In this document: one piece after another, positions 44,380 through 54,781 of the stretch
How positions within the stretch are numbered: position 1 is the first letter of the stretch
Layout: each line of letters begins with the position of its first letter
Assembly: GCF_002116635.1 (NCBI RefSeq)
Contig: NZ_LQPW01000005.1
Span: forward strand, 124,001 to 188,000
Reading direction: 5' to 3'
DNA length: 64,000 bases
Origin: Mycobacterium szulgai
Lineage (GTDB): Bacteria > Actinomycetota > Actinomycetes > Mycobacteriales > Mycobacteriaceae
The notes under the pieces: generated by a model
What the model saw: only the letters and a program-made list of their open reading frames with translations
The model's database searches: none
Told to the model about the DNA's origin: nothing
Translations under genes and position numbers: made by a program

Positions 44380-45026
44380 ACGCGATCAGTAGTCGTCTGC
44401 AGAATGGTGGTGGCGATCCGCCCTGCCGGCTCGAGACCGACCACGCCCACCGACATCAGCACCGACGATTTCTCGCGATAGACATGGCTCCACGCGTCGG
44501 CGGTAAGCCGTAGCGTTGAGTCGTCGGGCTTGTCCAGGGTGAAGTTGTAGTTGGCGTCGCCCAGGGCGATGCAGTCCTGCAACGCCGATTCCAGCTGACG
44601 CAGCGCACTGCGCGCGGTCTTCGAATCGGGGTAGACCGCAACGGCCTGACTCACCGACTGGATCATGGCGGGTCCGCCGGGTTTGAGGTCGTCGGTAATG
44701 CCGTGGTAGCCGGCACTGCGGAACTCCGACCAGCCGCTGCCGAAGGTGAGATCACTGGTTCCGGCCGCCCGGCAGGGGCCCGGAGCGTTGATGTCACCCT
44801 GTGGCGGCTGCCGCACGTCGGCGTGGGCGTGTGCGGTGAGTTCCTCGGAGTTGGCGATGCGCCGTACATCTTCGACGCTGACGATCAGTGCATCGGCTCC
44901 CGATCCCGGTTTGGCCGTGGGATTGGCGGCGACGGAGTTGCGGTGCGAGCACGCCGGGATCGTCAGTAGGGCACAGCAGGCGACGATGAACAATCCTGCG
45001 GCCTGCGGCCTCGTCGTCGACGCCAT
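44376..45026 (-). CDS. Lipoprotein with PknH-like extracellular sensor domain (LpqQ-type)
   Basis: The ATG at 45026 yields 216 residues with a hydrophobic signal and lipobox TIPAC. The mature region contains VEDVRRIANSEEL, paired cysteines (GPCRAAG and LQDCIAL) and LGDANYNFT, the pattern of the PknH C-terminal sensor domain also found in mycobacterial LppH and LpqQ lipoproteins. It is probably a surface ligand-binding protein. The lpqQ assignment is tentative. Confidence 0.75.
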   Translation of the reverse strand: MASTTRPQAAGLFIVACCALLTIPACSHRNSVAANPTAKPGSGADALIVSVEDVRRIANSEELTAHAHADVRQPPQGDINAPGPCRAAGTSDLTFGSGWSEFRSAGYHGITDDLKPGGPAMIQSVSQAVAVYPDSKTARSALRQLESALQDCIALGDANYNFTLDKPDDSTLRLTADAWSHVYREKSSVLMSVGVVGLEPAGRIATTILQTTTDRV

Positions 45027-45054
45027 GGTCAATATTCTAGGGGGTGGAAGGCAC

Positions 45055-46218
<1,164 letters not shown>

Positions 46219-46230
46219 CCGGCCACGCTA

Positions 46231-47676
46231 CTACCGTTGCGCGGCGCCTTCGGTGAGCTGCACGTCCGTGGCCGTCGGAGGCGCGCCCCGGCGCTGGGCA
46301 TCGGCGCGGTCGATCTCAGCCAAATCCACGCCCTTGGTCTCGCGGGCGAGCAGGGCGGCCACGGCACTCACCGACGCAGCGGCCGCCAGGTACCACGCAA
46401 TGGGCACCGAGGACTTGTAGGTGTCGAGCAATCGAACGGCGATGATCGGCGCCAGCGAACCGGCCACGATCGCGGTGACCTGATAACCCAGGGACACACC
46501 CGAATAGCGCATCCGCGTCGGGAACATCTCGGCTATGGCCGCCGGCTGAACGGCGTACATCAGACCGTGGAATACCAGTCCGATGACGACGGCCGCCAGG
46601 ATGAGCGCGTTCTGGCCGCTGTCCATCATCGGGAACGCGAAGAACCCCCATGTGCCGCCGGTGACCGCACCGACGAAATAGATTGGGCGCCTGCCGAATC
46701 GATCGCTGAGGTGGCCGGCCACCGGAATAACCAGGAAATGCGCGGCGTGCGCGGCCAGCAGCCACCAGAGGATGGCCACGGTGTTCGCGTGCACGTGCAC
46801 CTTGAGATAGGTGATGGAGAAGGTGACCACCAGGTAGTACATGGCGTTCTCGCCGAAACGCAATCCCATGGCGGTGAAAACGCCACGCGGGTAACGCTTC
46901 AACACTTCGACGACGCCGATCGATGTCGCCTTGAGCTGCTCGGCTTGTTTGGCCGCTGCTACGAAGATCGGTGCATCGGCGACCTTGGTGCGGATGTAGT
47001 AGCCGATCAGAACGACGACCGCCGACAACCAGAACGCCACGCGCCAGCCCCAGCTCAAAAACGCCGCTTCGGGCAGCGCCGCGGTAAGCACCAGCAGCAC
47101 CACCGTTGCCAGCATGTTGCCGACGGGCACGCCGGCCTGCGGCCAGCTCGCCCAGAAGCCGCGGCTGGAGCTGGGGCTGTGCTCGGCGACCAGCAGCACC
47201 GCGCCGCCCCACTCACCACCGACGGCAAAACCCTGAATGAATCGCAGCACTACCAGTAGTCCCGGCGCCCAGTAGCCGATCTGAGCGAACGTCGGCAAAC
47301 AACCCATCAGAAATGTCGAGGTACCCACCAGCAACAGGCTGAACTGCAGCAGCTTCTTACGCCCGTACCGATCCCCGAGCTGGCCGAATACCACGCCGCC
47401 GAGTGGTCGGGCGACAAAGCCGACGGCGTAGGTCACGAAGGCGGCAAGAATTGCGTCCAGATCGTCGCCGCCTTTGGCGAAGAACACCTTGCTGAACACC
47501 AGCGTCGCCGCGGTGCCGTAGAGGAAGAACTCATACCACTCGACAACCGTGCCGGCCATGGACGCGGCGACGACCCGGCGAAGATATTGGCGCTCGCCCA
47601 CCTGGCTGCCCTCCTCGTCGTCGGCCTGCGGCAGCGTACCTGGTCGAAGTTGCTGGTACAGGCTGCCGCCCGTCAT
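46231..47676 (-). CDS. MFS metabolite:H+ symporter (MHS family)
   Basis: The ATG at 47676 gives 481 residues. It has VEWYEFFLYG near the first helix, the MHS loop 2-3 signature GQLGDRYGRKKLLQ, FIQGFAVGGEWGGAVLLVAEHSP and about 12 TM helices, as in shikimate, alpha-ketoglutarate and proline/betaine permeases. It would import an organic acid. It is divergent from the PE-PPE gene and co-directional with the AAA ATPase. Confidence 0.9.
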   Translation of the reverse strand: MTGGSLYQQLRPGTLPQADDEEGSQVGERQYLRRVVAASMAGTVVEWYEFFLYGTAATLVFSKVFFAKGGDDLDAILAAFVTYAVGFVARPLGGVVFGQLGDRYGRKKLLQFSLLLVGTSTFLMGCLPTFAQIGYWAPGLLVVLRFIQGFAVGGEWGGAVLLVAEHSPSSSRGFWASWPQAGVPVGNMLATVVLLVLTAALPEAAFLSWGWRVAFWLSAVVVLIGYYIRTKVADAPIFVAAAKQAEQLKATSIGVVEVLKRYPRGVFTAMGLRFGENAMYYLVVTFSITYLKVHVHANTVAILWWLLAAHAAHFLVIPVAGHLSDRFGRRPIYFVGAVTGGTWGFFAFPMMDSGQNALILAAVVIGLVFHGLMYAVQPAAIAEMFPTRMRYSGVSLGYQVTAIVAGSLAPIIAVRLLDTYKSSVPIAWYLAAAASVSAVAALLARETKGVDLAEIDRADAQRRGAPPTATDVQLTEGAAQR

Positions 47677-47735
47677 ATGGTTTTCCAAGCTTCGTCAGTT
47701 CGAGGTCATAGGTTGCCGTGGTAGGGATGAGGCCC

Positions 47736-49460
47736 ATGGGGTACGTGCTCGCACAGCCGCAGGCGATGGCGGCGGCCGCTGCGGACGTGGAGGCACTTGT
47801 TTCGACGATCAACGAGGCCAAGGCGGCCGCGGCGCGGGCGACAACCGGTTTGATTGGGGCGGGCGCCGATGAGGTATCTGCGGCAATAGCAACCTTTTTC
47901 AACACCTATGCCCAGGAGTGCCAGGCGGTCATCGGGCAAGCGGCGCTGTTGCATGGTGAATTCGCCCAGTCCCTCGCCGCGGCTGGCAACGCCTATGCAA
48001 ACGCCGAGGCCGTGAACCTCAGCGCGCTCGCTGCGCCCCTGCGGGCGCTGTCGGCGAGCCCGCAGACCGGGGGCGCGCTGACTGCGCTAACGCCGGCAGC
48101 GATGACCGGCCAGATAGTCACTTTCGTCATGGCTGGCAGCGGAACGCCGACACCTTCGTCGGATTTCGTGAACAACATTTTCAACACGTACGTCGTGCCC
48201 AATTTCCCCGTCGGCCTTCCGCCGCTAGGCCTGTCACTGCCAGCAGGGGAATACCCAAACACCGGAGTCAAGGATTTGACCCAGGACGTATCAATAGCCC
48301 GGGGCGTCACGATCCTCAACAACGCGATCCAAGAGCAACTCAAAGCCGGCAACACGATTAACGTCGTGGGCTACTCGCAAAGCGCCAACGTCGCCTCGCT
48401 GGAAATGCGGTTGCTGGCCCCTGGCAACGTACCGAGTTCACTGCCGATAAGCTTTGTGCTGCTGGGCAATTCAATGAACCCCAACGGCGGCTGGGACGCG
48501 CGCTTCCCGGGTCTTAGCCTGCCGAGTATCGGCTTCACCACCCTCGGCGCGGCTCCCACCAATTCCTTCCCGACCAAGGTCTACACCATCGAATACGACG
48601 GCTGGGCCGATTTTCCGCAATACCCGATCAACATTGTCTCCGACCTCAATGCCCTGGCGGGCATGGTGACCGTGCATACGGGTTATGAAAGTCTCACGTC
48701 CACCCAACTCAGCTCAGCGGTCGTATTGCCGACGCAAAACCCCAGCACCACCACCTTTTACATGATTCCAAGCCAGAATCTGCCGTTGCTGGAGCCGCTC
48801 CGGTATATCCCCTACGTCGGGGACCCCATGGCAGATTTCGTCCAGCCGATATTGCGCCCCCTGGTCAATTGGGGTTACGGCGACCCGAACTACGGCTGGT
48901 CCACCGGTCCGCCCGATGTGCCTACCCCGTTCGGATTCCTGCCGCCGCTGAGCGCCACCCTTGCCCTGGGGCCCGCCATGCTCAACGGAATCCCTCAGGG
49001 AATTGCCGCGGCGACCAATACCCTGTACGCGCAAGGACTCCCGCAGTTGCCGTCGCTGCAGGGCCTGACGGACGCGCTCACGTCGCTCTCGTCGGGGCCA
49101 CTGGCCCTCCCCAGCGGACCGTCCTCGATAACGGACATCTTGCGGGGTCTGCAGACGGCGAACACCCAGGTCGTCGGCTACGCGACGAACGCCTTCACGA
49201 CCGCCTACGGGATACTGCAGCCGACCGCAGATATCGCGACTGCCGCTTTCGTCTCCGTGCCGTCCTATGACGTGAACCTGTTCCTGAACGGAATGATCCA
49301 AATGGCGAGCGGTCAGCCCCTCGACGGGCTACTCAACGCATTCGGCACTCCGATTGCCGCCAATGTTGGATTACTGCCCCTGCTGGGCGGTTTCGAACTG
49401 GCGGTCCTCGCCGAGGCGGCGGATTCGATCCTGACCGGGACGCCGAACCCGAGCCCGTGA
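47736..49460 (+). CDS. PE protein fused to a PE-PPE serine hydrolase domain
   Basis: The ATG at 47736 gives 574 residues. Residues 1-95 are a PE domain (MGYVLAQPQAMAAAAADVEALV), then a linker and a PE-PPE domain (PF08237-like) with lipase/cutinase elbow VVGYSQSA near residue 215 (GxSxS) and a further acidic segment EYDGWADFP. The C-terminal 200 residues are Pro/Leu-rich helical segments. Such proteins are ESX-5 substrates with esterase activity reported for family members. The expected catalytic Asp and His are not individually assigned. Confidence 0.87.
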   Translation: MGYVLAQPQAMAAAAADVEALVSTINEAKAAAARATTGLIGAGADEVSAAIATFFNTYAQECQAVIGQAALLHGEFAQSLAAAGNAYANAEAVNLSALAAPLRALSASPQTGGALTALTPAAMTGQIVTFVMAGSGTPTPSSDFVNNIFNTYVVPNFPVGLPPLGLSLPAGEYPNTGVKDLTQDVSIARGVTILNNAIQEQLKAGNTINVVGYSQSANVASLEMRLLAPGNVPSSLPISFVLLGNSMNPNGGWDARFPGLSLPSIGFTTLGAAPTNSFPTKVYTIEYDGWADFPQYPINIVSDLNALAGMVTVHTGYESLTSTQLSSAVVLPTQNPSTTTFYMIPSQNLPLLEPLRYIPYVGDPMADFVQPILRPLVNWGYGDPNYGWSTGPPDVPTPFGFLPPLSATLALGPAMLNGIPQGIAAATNTLYAQGLPQLPSLQGLTDALTSLSSGPLALPSGPSSITDILRGLQTANTQVVGYATNAFTTAYGILQPTADIATAAFVSVPSYDVNLFLNGMIQMASGQPLDGLLNAFGTPIAANVGLLPLLGGFELAVLAEAADSILTGTPNPSP

Positions 49461-49546
49461 CCGCTCTTGCGAGCGTCGCCTGGCTACAAGTCTCGCTTGT
49501 ACCCCTGCAAGAACGCGATCGCTACTGTGACGCCGTCGCCGGCTGA

Positions 49547-50080
49547 ATGATCAATGCCATGAACACTTCAGCAAACCCCACCAAGACCCACGGCGGCACG
49601 ATAAGGACCCCACGCGCCACGGGCATCGGACTGCAGCGACGCGGCATGGCCGGCGCTCTGCTGGCCACGGCGATCACCGCGACCACCGTCGGCCTCGCGC
49701 CCATGGGCCACGCCGACGGCGGCGAGGCAACGTCGCCTGCGCAACTGCAATCGCTGATACCCACGCCGGCGAACACCCAGCGCACCGACGGCCCGGTCGC
49801 CATCCCGAACAACGGCATCCGGATGCACTTCATGGTCAACGGATCGCCAATGGCCGTGCTCGACGGGTACAAGTCCGCACTCGAGGGCAAAGGCTGGACG
49901 GTGACCGTCCAGAGCTCAGGCGGCTATGGCGGAGACGGTGGCGCCACCTACACCGGCACCAAGGGCAACGCCTACGGCGTGTTCACCGGAGGAGGCGGGG
50001 GTAACACCACCGACGTCAAGGCCTGCGCGTGGCCGTCAAAGCCCGCCAACCCCAACTGTGGTGGCGACAACGGACGCTAA
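49547..50080 (+). CDS. Secreted hypothetical protein with a C-terminal glycine-rich region
   Basis: The protein is up to 177 residues; an alternative ATG lies at 49559. A basic N-terminal stretch and a hydrophobic segment (MAGALLATAITATTVGLAPMGHA) precede an AxA-like signal-peptidase site. The mature part has NNGIRMHFMVNGSPMAVLDGYKSALEGKGWTV, then GGYGGDGG and GGGGGN, and two cysteines near the end. No known family is recognised. It is about 85 nt downstream of the PE-PPE gene and on the same strand. Confidence 0.7.
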   Translation: MINAMNTSANPTKTHGGTIRTPRATGIGLQRRGMAGALLATAITATTVGLAPMGHADGGEATSPAQLQSLIPTPANTQRTDGPVAIPNNGIRMHFMVNGSPMAVLDGYKSALEGKGWTVTVQSSGGYGGDGGATYTGTKGNAYGVFTGGGGGNTTDVKACAWPSKPANPNCGGDNGR

Positions 50081-50159
50081 CGAATTCACCCAACTGCCAG
50101 GGGCGGCCCACCGGAGCCGCCCCTGGGCGATGTTGAAATCGACCGCAGCAGCAGGACGA

Positions 50160-53100
50160 TCAAACAATGCCGAGGGTGACCAGGATGGCGCCCCCGATCA
50201 CCCCGGCCGCTCCTACCGCCCCCGCCTTGCCGACATTCGCTCCGTCCAGCGGGTCGACCGGGACCAGCATCGACCCGGCCATGATGAGCGCAGCAACCGC
50301 GAACGATTGGCTGAGCGGCACATTCAGCCAAGCTGACTCGACGAACAGCATGATCGCAAGCACTGCCGATGTGAACGGAGCAGCGAGGTGGAGCCGTTGG
50401 GACTTAGGGTCTGCCTTGGCCACCGGCAGCGGGGCCCAGGTAGTACCGATAGCTCCGGTGGCCAATCCGAACAGCATCCCGGGAAGCCATGACGTTTGTG
50501 CCGCCGACACTTTGGCCTGTGCCGCGACGGCTACGCGCGCATACATCACCGCACCGGCCATCAGCATGATCCCCAGCGAATAGGCGACTATTTCGGTCAG
50601 GCTGCCGATATGACGCAGATAGGCCAGCGAGAACGAAACGACGGTCGCGCCGAGCGCCCAGATGGGTCGCCGCAGCCAGGCGGGGCCACGAATATTACTC
50701 TGTCGCTTGATGATTAGATCTAGCCAGCGCTTGGCCAGATCGCCCCCGCGCTGACTGGATGCCCGGGCCAATCCGACGCCCAGAACTACCACACCCAGCA
50801 AGCCGGCCGTAGCGATCGGTGCCGCCTTCTGCGTCTGGGCCAGACTCCAGCGTGGTGGGATGGGCTTAGACAGGTCGAGAGCGGTTCGGTACACGTTGCC
50901 GTCAATTGTCAATTCGTGACGACGATCCTTCAACGTTGGGTCAAGCGTGAACGCCCTTGCAAACGCCCCCTGGGACGCGAACAGATGCATTGGGCCGCTG
51001 CGACCCTCGAGCACACCGAGATTGAACCACCCCAGGGCGTACTTCGGGTTGGCGCCCACTGCCCGGCGAAATGCGCTCTCGGCAGCGGCATAGTCGCGTT
51101 GCCGGGCGAGCTCGACGCCCAGATCGTTGGCAACCGCGAACCCACCCGGGTCACTGCGTAAGGAACGTCGATCGTAATCGGCCGCCTGGCCGGCGTTGCC
51201 CGCGCGGTCCGCGACGAACCCAGCAGTCATCAAAAACACCGGATTCATCGGGTCGGCTTGAACTGCCTTGTCTGCGTTGGCTGCTGCGAGGTCGGTAGCT
51301 CCCGCGCCGAGGTACGCCAAAGCCAGATTGTTGTATACGACCTCGGGCCGGCCGTTGTGGTCCTTGAGCTTGTCGATCCAGCGCGCCGCCAAGTTGTAAT
51401 CGTCGATTGCGCCGGGTAGATCCCCGGTTGAGCTCTCGTGGTCGGCGAGTTGCACGGCGGCATAGTAGGACACCATCGCGAATTGGAGTGCTGCGTCAAA
51501 GGATTCGACAGAGTCCATATTCGCGCTGTGAAATGCATAGCCTCGCGTGCCGAGATCTTCGAGCGGGCGCAGCAGGGCGACGGCCTCTGCGCCCCGGTTG
51601 GCCTTCATCAGCGCCGCTCCGCGGTCGAGCTGGGCCTGAGCGACGGTTAAGCTGTCGTTCCATTTCGCTAGCATCGCCCGCCGCGCGGCTACGCCGAACT
51701 GGGCGGCCGCTTCGTTGAATTGGTCTTGCAGGAAGGCGATTTCGCCCAGACGTAGCGCGGGCATCGGGCTGTTGTCACCGTCGCGGTCATCCCAAGCCGC
51801 TACCACGGTCCTGGCACCGGGTAGATCTCCTGCCCAGCGCAGCATGTTCTGCCACTCGTCGGTGAGCTGATCTGTTGTGAGAGATGACTGTCCAGTCACT
51901 GGCTGGTGCGCGGCCAGCTCGGCGATCGACCGGACGGTATCCGTTGGGGCCCAGCCGCATCGGTAGCTCATCTGGTTTGGGCGGCTGGTCGGGAACTCGG
52001 CTGGCCAGCCGGCCAGCGCCGAGGCGGCCTGTCCGGCGATGATCGCGTCTCGCCGCCACGCCAGCGATGGGCAATCGGTGAGCGTATCGGTCATTGGAAC
52101 GGCTTCACGGTATCGAGGAATAAACCCCAGATCCTCAACCACCCCACCGCCACGGCCGCCCGCCGGTGTCAAGCGGACCTCCATAGGAGCAAGAGTGTCT
52201 GCCCCCATCGAGAGAGGCAGTGTGGCATCGAACGGCAAGCCCCGATCGAAAGTCGTTGGCGCTGGGTAAAACATCACCGCGTCGGGATACGCGGCAGAGG
52301 CGGACCGCTCGAGACGGTGGGCAACATCCTGTGCAGCATCGAAGTGGTGGGCGGCCTGCTCAGCGGCCAGCAGCACCTCAAGTGCCGCACCGGGATGCGG
52401 CGAATCGCCAACGGCTCGCCTCGCCAGCTGTACCGCCCGCTCTGGATCCTCCAGACCGATAAGAGCGCGGGCGCGACCAAGATCGGCATTATGGCGATCG
52501 CCCAGTTCGGCAGCCCGGTTGTACTGCGCCACAGCCAGCCGAAGGTCGTCACGCGCGGTGAACGGATTGCTCTGCAGCAGTAGCAGACCGGCACGCAGGT
52601 AGGCGTCGCCGAGGCCGGTGACCACTGACGTATCCCGCGGAAATTGACTCGCCAAACGCTGAAACGTGGCAAGGGCCATCGCGATACCGGTGCGTGCATA
52701 GCTGTCGACACGCATGGGGCGCGGATCCATGTCACCACTCAGTCTCCGCATTTGAGCCTGTCCCGTGATCCAGCCCGGCGTCGGGTCATTCGGACAGGCG
52801 GCCGCACTGCTCCGATACTCGTCGAGAAGCGTTTCTGGTGAGCTATATTCGTCGCCGGCCACGAGCAGTAGCAGGTCGAGCTGCGCGTCGCAGCCGCCTG
52901 AGGTGCGGGTTCGGTCGAGCACGGCATATGCCGCGGGCCCCGCAAGTCGCACTGTCTGGCCGGTTTGCGCTTGCGTTAGCGGTTGCCCGGCGAGTTCGAT
53001 GAGCGCCGCGGCCAGTGCCGTCGCATTGCGGCGAAAATCGCCTTCGGGGGCCTTGGCGAGGATCGGCTCCAGCACCGGGTAGTGGTACGGATAGCCGTAG

Positions 53101-53492
53101 CGACCCGAGTGGGGATCCGACGACGGCGCAAGCTCGTCCGTTGACGACAACACACCCAGCAACGCTTGCGCGCCCGGTTCGCCTAGGGCAGCCACCGCAT
53201 AGGGATAGACATCATGAAGATTCGCTATCCGCTGGCCGGTAGGCAGCCCGACGGGCAGCTCACGAAGCGCGGTGGTGCCGGACTTGGTGGCGCCCTCGAC
53301 CAACGGGGCGGAGTCACCGGGCGGCAATGGCAGCCCGTCGGCGGCGAGGCGTGCGGCTGGCGCGAGCGCGATTATCAGCAGTACGCCGAGCAGTGTCAGC
53401 CCGCTGAGCGCCACTGTCGACAGCCGAGGTGCCCGCCGCCGATCCGTTGTCTTCGACGACTGGCTAGTACCGACGTCCTGGACCGCGGTCAT
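50160..53492 (-). CDS. Large membrane-anchored TPR protein with a polytopic C-terminus
   Basis: The ATG at 53492 gives 1,110 residues. A single TM segment near residues 28-50 is followed by a long extracytoplasmic-type region and TPR-like helical repeats (YVNRAAELGDRHN-type and AIDDYNLAARWIDKLKD segments, residues about 280-890). The last 220 residues carry roughly five membrane helices and end LVPVDPLDGANVGKAGA. DPLDGA resembles the C-terminal motif of site-2 protease-like M50 proteins, but no HExxH was seen. The function is unknown. Confidence 0.72.
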   Translation of the reverse strand: MTAVQDVGTSQSSKTTDRRRAPRLSTVALSGLTLLGVLLIIALAPAARLAADGLPLPPGDSAPLVEGATKSGTTALRELPVGLPTGQRIANLHDVYPYAVAALGEPGAQALLGVLSSTDELAPSSDPHSGRYGYPYHYPVLEPILAKAPEGDFRRNATALAAALIELAGQPLTQAQTGQTVRLAGPAAYAVLDRTRTSGGCDAQLDLLLLVAGDEYSSPETLLDEYRSSAAACPNDPTPGWITGQAQMRRLSGDMDPRPMRVDSYARTGIAMALATFQRLASQFPRDTSVVTGLGDAYLRAGLLLLQSNPFTARDDLRLAVAQYNRAAELGDRHNADLGRARALIGLEDPERAVQLARRAVGDSPHPGAALEVLLAAEQAAHHFDAAQDVAHRLERSASAAYPDAVMFYPAPTTFDRGLPFDATLPLSMGADTLAPMEVRLTPAGGRGGGVVEDLGFIPRYREAVPMTDTLTDCPSLAWRRDAIIAGQAASALAGWPAEFPTSRPNQMSYRCGWAPTDTVRSIAELAAHQPVTGQSSLTTDQLTDEWQNMLRWAGDLPGARTVVAAWDDRDGDNSPMPALRLGEIAFLQDQFNEAAAQFGVAARRAMLAKWNDSLTVAQAQLDRGAALMKANRGAEAVALLRPLEDLGTRGYAFHSANMDSVESFDAALQFAMVSYYAAVQLADHESSTGDLPGAIDDYNLAARWIDKLKDHNGRPEVVYNNLALAYLGAGATDLAAANADKAVQADPMNPVFLMTAGFVADRAGNAGQAADYDRRSLRSDPGGFAVANDLGVELARQRDYAAAESAFRRAVGANPKYALGWFNLGVLEGRSGPMHLFASQGAFARAFTLDPTLKDRRHELTIDGNVYRTALDLSKPIPPRWSLAQTQKAAPIATAGLLGVVVLGVGLARASSQRGGDLAKRWLDLIIKRQSNIRGPAWLRRPIWALGATVVSFSLAYLRHIGSLTEIVAYSLGIMLMAGAVMYARVAVAAQAKVSAAQTSWLPGMLFGLATGAIGTTWAPLPVAKADPKSQRLHLAAPFTSAVLAIMLFVESAWLNVPLSQSFAVAALIMAGSMLVPVDPLDGANVGKAGAVGAAGVIGGAILVTLGIV

Positions 53493-53854
53493 ACCCGGCC
53501 GTTCGATGCCGCATAGACGGCTGTTCGATTCATGGCCGTGACCCCGATTCGCCTTTACGTCGGTCACGCGGTCGAGCAAGTTGGCCGCATCTGGTTTGCC
53601 CAGCGTCGCAGCGCCGGATGATCTGCAGAAGGGGCTTAAGTCCCAGTCGTCGTCGACGGATGACTCTCAGCCGTCGGCAAGTTCCCGGACTGGCCGGAAC
53701 GGAATTGCTGGCAAAGGGCGTGTCGCGGGACGGATACCCGCCCAAAGCGGCCGCCGTTCGTTCGCCCGGGTGGCGACGGCCTCAGGGGTATTCGGCGGCA
53801 GCTATTGCGGCCGGTGCGCAGTCGTCTGTCGGACGGAAAATGCCAGCAGATCCT
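53493..53854. other. Gene-poor spacer between the TPR gene and the RNase T2 gene
   Basis: The only open frames here are short, basic, and look like GC-rich shadows. No promoter, tRNA or repeat was recognised with confidence. It may hold the TPR gene promoter. Confidence 0.4.
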
Positions 53855-54622
53855 TTATGGCACACGCCCCGACCGGCACCCGGCGGATATGGACGGCCCT
53901 TTGACGAGCACGTCCCTCAGCGACACTGTTCCGCCATCGTGTCCAAGTTGGACGACCGGCGGAAACGACAGGTGCACCTCGTAAACAACGAGTCCTTCCC
54001 GGTCAACGTTGCGACATTTAAGGCCAACGCGCGTGCCCGCCCCCTTTCCAAATTCGGCATCCAAGCGGTCGCGCAGTGCGCTGACGGATAAACGCCCGCC
54101 CACAGCAGCCCCGAACACCGGATCGAGGGTTTTTCTGGCCTGTTCGGTGAGCGATACGGCGTTGCCGAAATAAACGGCCGGAGTGACACCTGAACACGTC
54201 CCATGCCGATACCACTCATGTGCGGCCATGACCGTGGCGTCAGACATCATCGACTGCAATTGCATTTGAACGTCCTCAGGCAGAGTCACCTTGGCATCGG
54301 GTGAACCACCGGGACGCCCGGCACCGTGTTCTGGGACACCGCAGAATTGCTCGCTAGCCGGCTGGGGCCAAAGTCCGTGGAGAATCAACGTACGCCCAAT
54401 CTTGCTGACGTGCCCGTTTCCGCAGCCCGGGCTGGACGACTCCACCTTGCAAAGACTTGGCCCCCATGTCATAACCAGCAGACTTGAGGTGCTACTTCCG
54501 GGATCGTTCACCGACGAACCGGGCCAGCGATCAGTGACCAGAAACCTCAAGACGATGACTGCGACGACCACCGCCGCCAAGCCGGCTGATACGGAAATTA
54601 CGGCTACGTCGCCCCGCTTCAT
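53855..54622 (-). CDS. RNase T2 family ribonuclease with N-terminal membrane segment
   Basis: The ATG at 54622 follows GGGAAG and gives 255 residues. A single hydrophobic segment (VISVSAGLAAVVVAVIVLRFLV) suggests secretion or anchoring. The two catalytic segments of RNase T2 are present: ILHGLWP (CAS1) and AHEWYRHGTC (CAS2, with Arg in place of the usual Lys). Cysteines in SLCKV, GCGNG, QFCGV, GTCSG and LKCRN suit disulfides. It degrades single-stranded RNA via 2',3'-cyclic phosphate. It is divergent from the membrane protein/RT operon. Confidence 0.87.
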   Translation of the reverse strand: MKRGDVAVISVSAGLAAVVVAVIVLRFLVTDRWPGSSVNDPGSSTSSLLVMTWGPSLCKVESSSPGCGNGHVSKIGRTLILHGLWPQPASEQFCGVPEHGAGRPGGSPDAKVTLPEDVQMQLQSMMSDATVMAAHEWYRHGTCSGVTPAVYFGNAVSLTEQARKTLDPVFGAAVGGRLSVSALRDRLDAEFGKGAGTRVGLKCRNVDREGLVVYEVHLSFPPVVQLGHDGGTVSLRDVLVKGPSISAGCRSGRVP

Positions 54623-54781
54623 GCTGCAATCTTCCCAATAGCACAAAGGCTCACCACAATCATGCGTTGGCGTTGACGCAATGACGGGGCAGAAAGGTCT
54701 GAGAATCACCATTCCCAATAACCGCGTCGAAGGGCGTGCAAGGGTTCCCGCGTGTTCGTGAAACTCCACGGAGAAGCCCCG

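Noticed and set aside
50081..50159. Small RNA in the gap between 50080 and 50160
   Set aside because: No structure or promoter was seen in the 79-nt gap; it only separates convergent genes.
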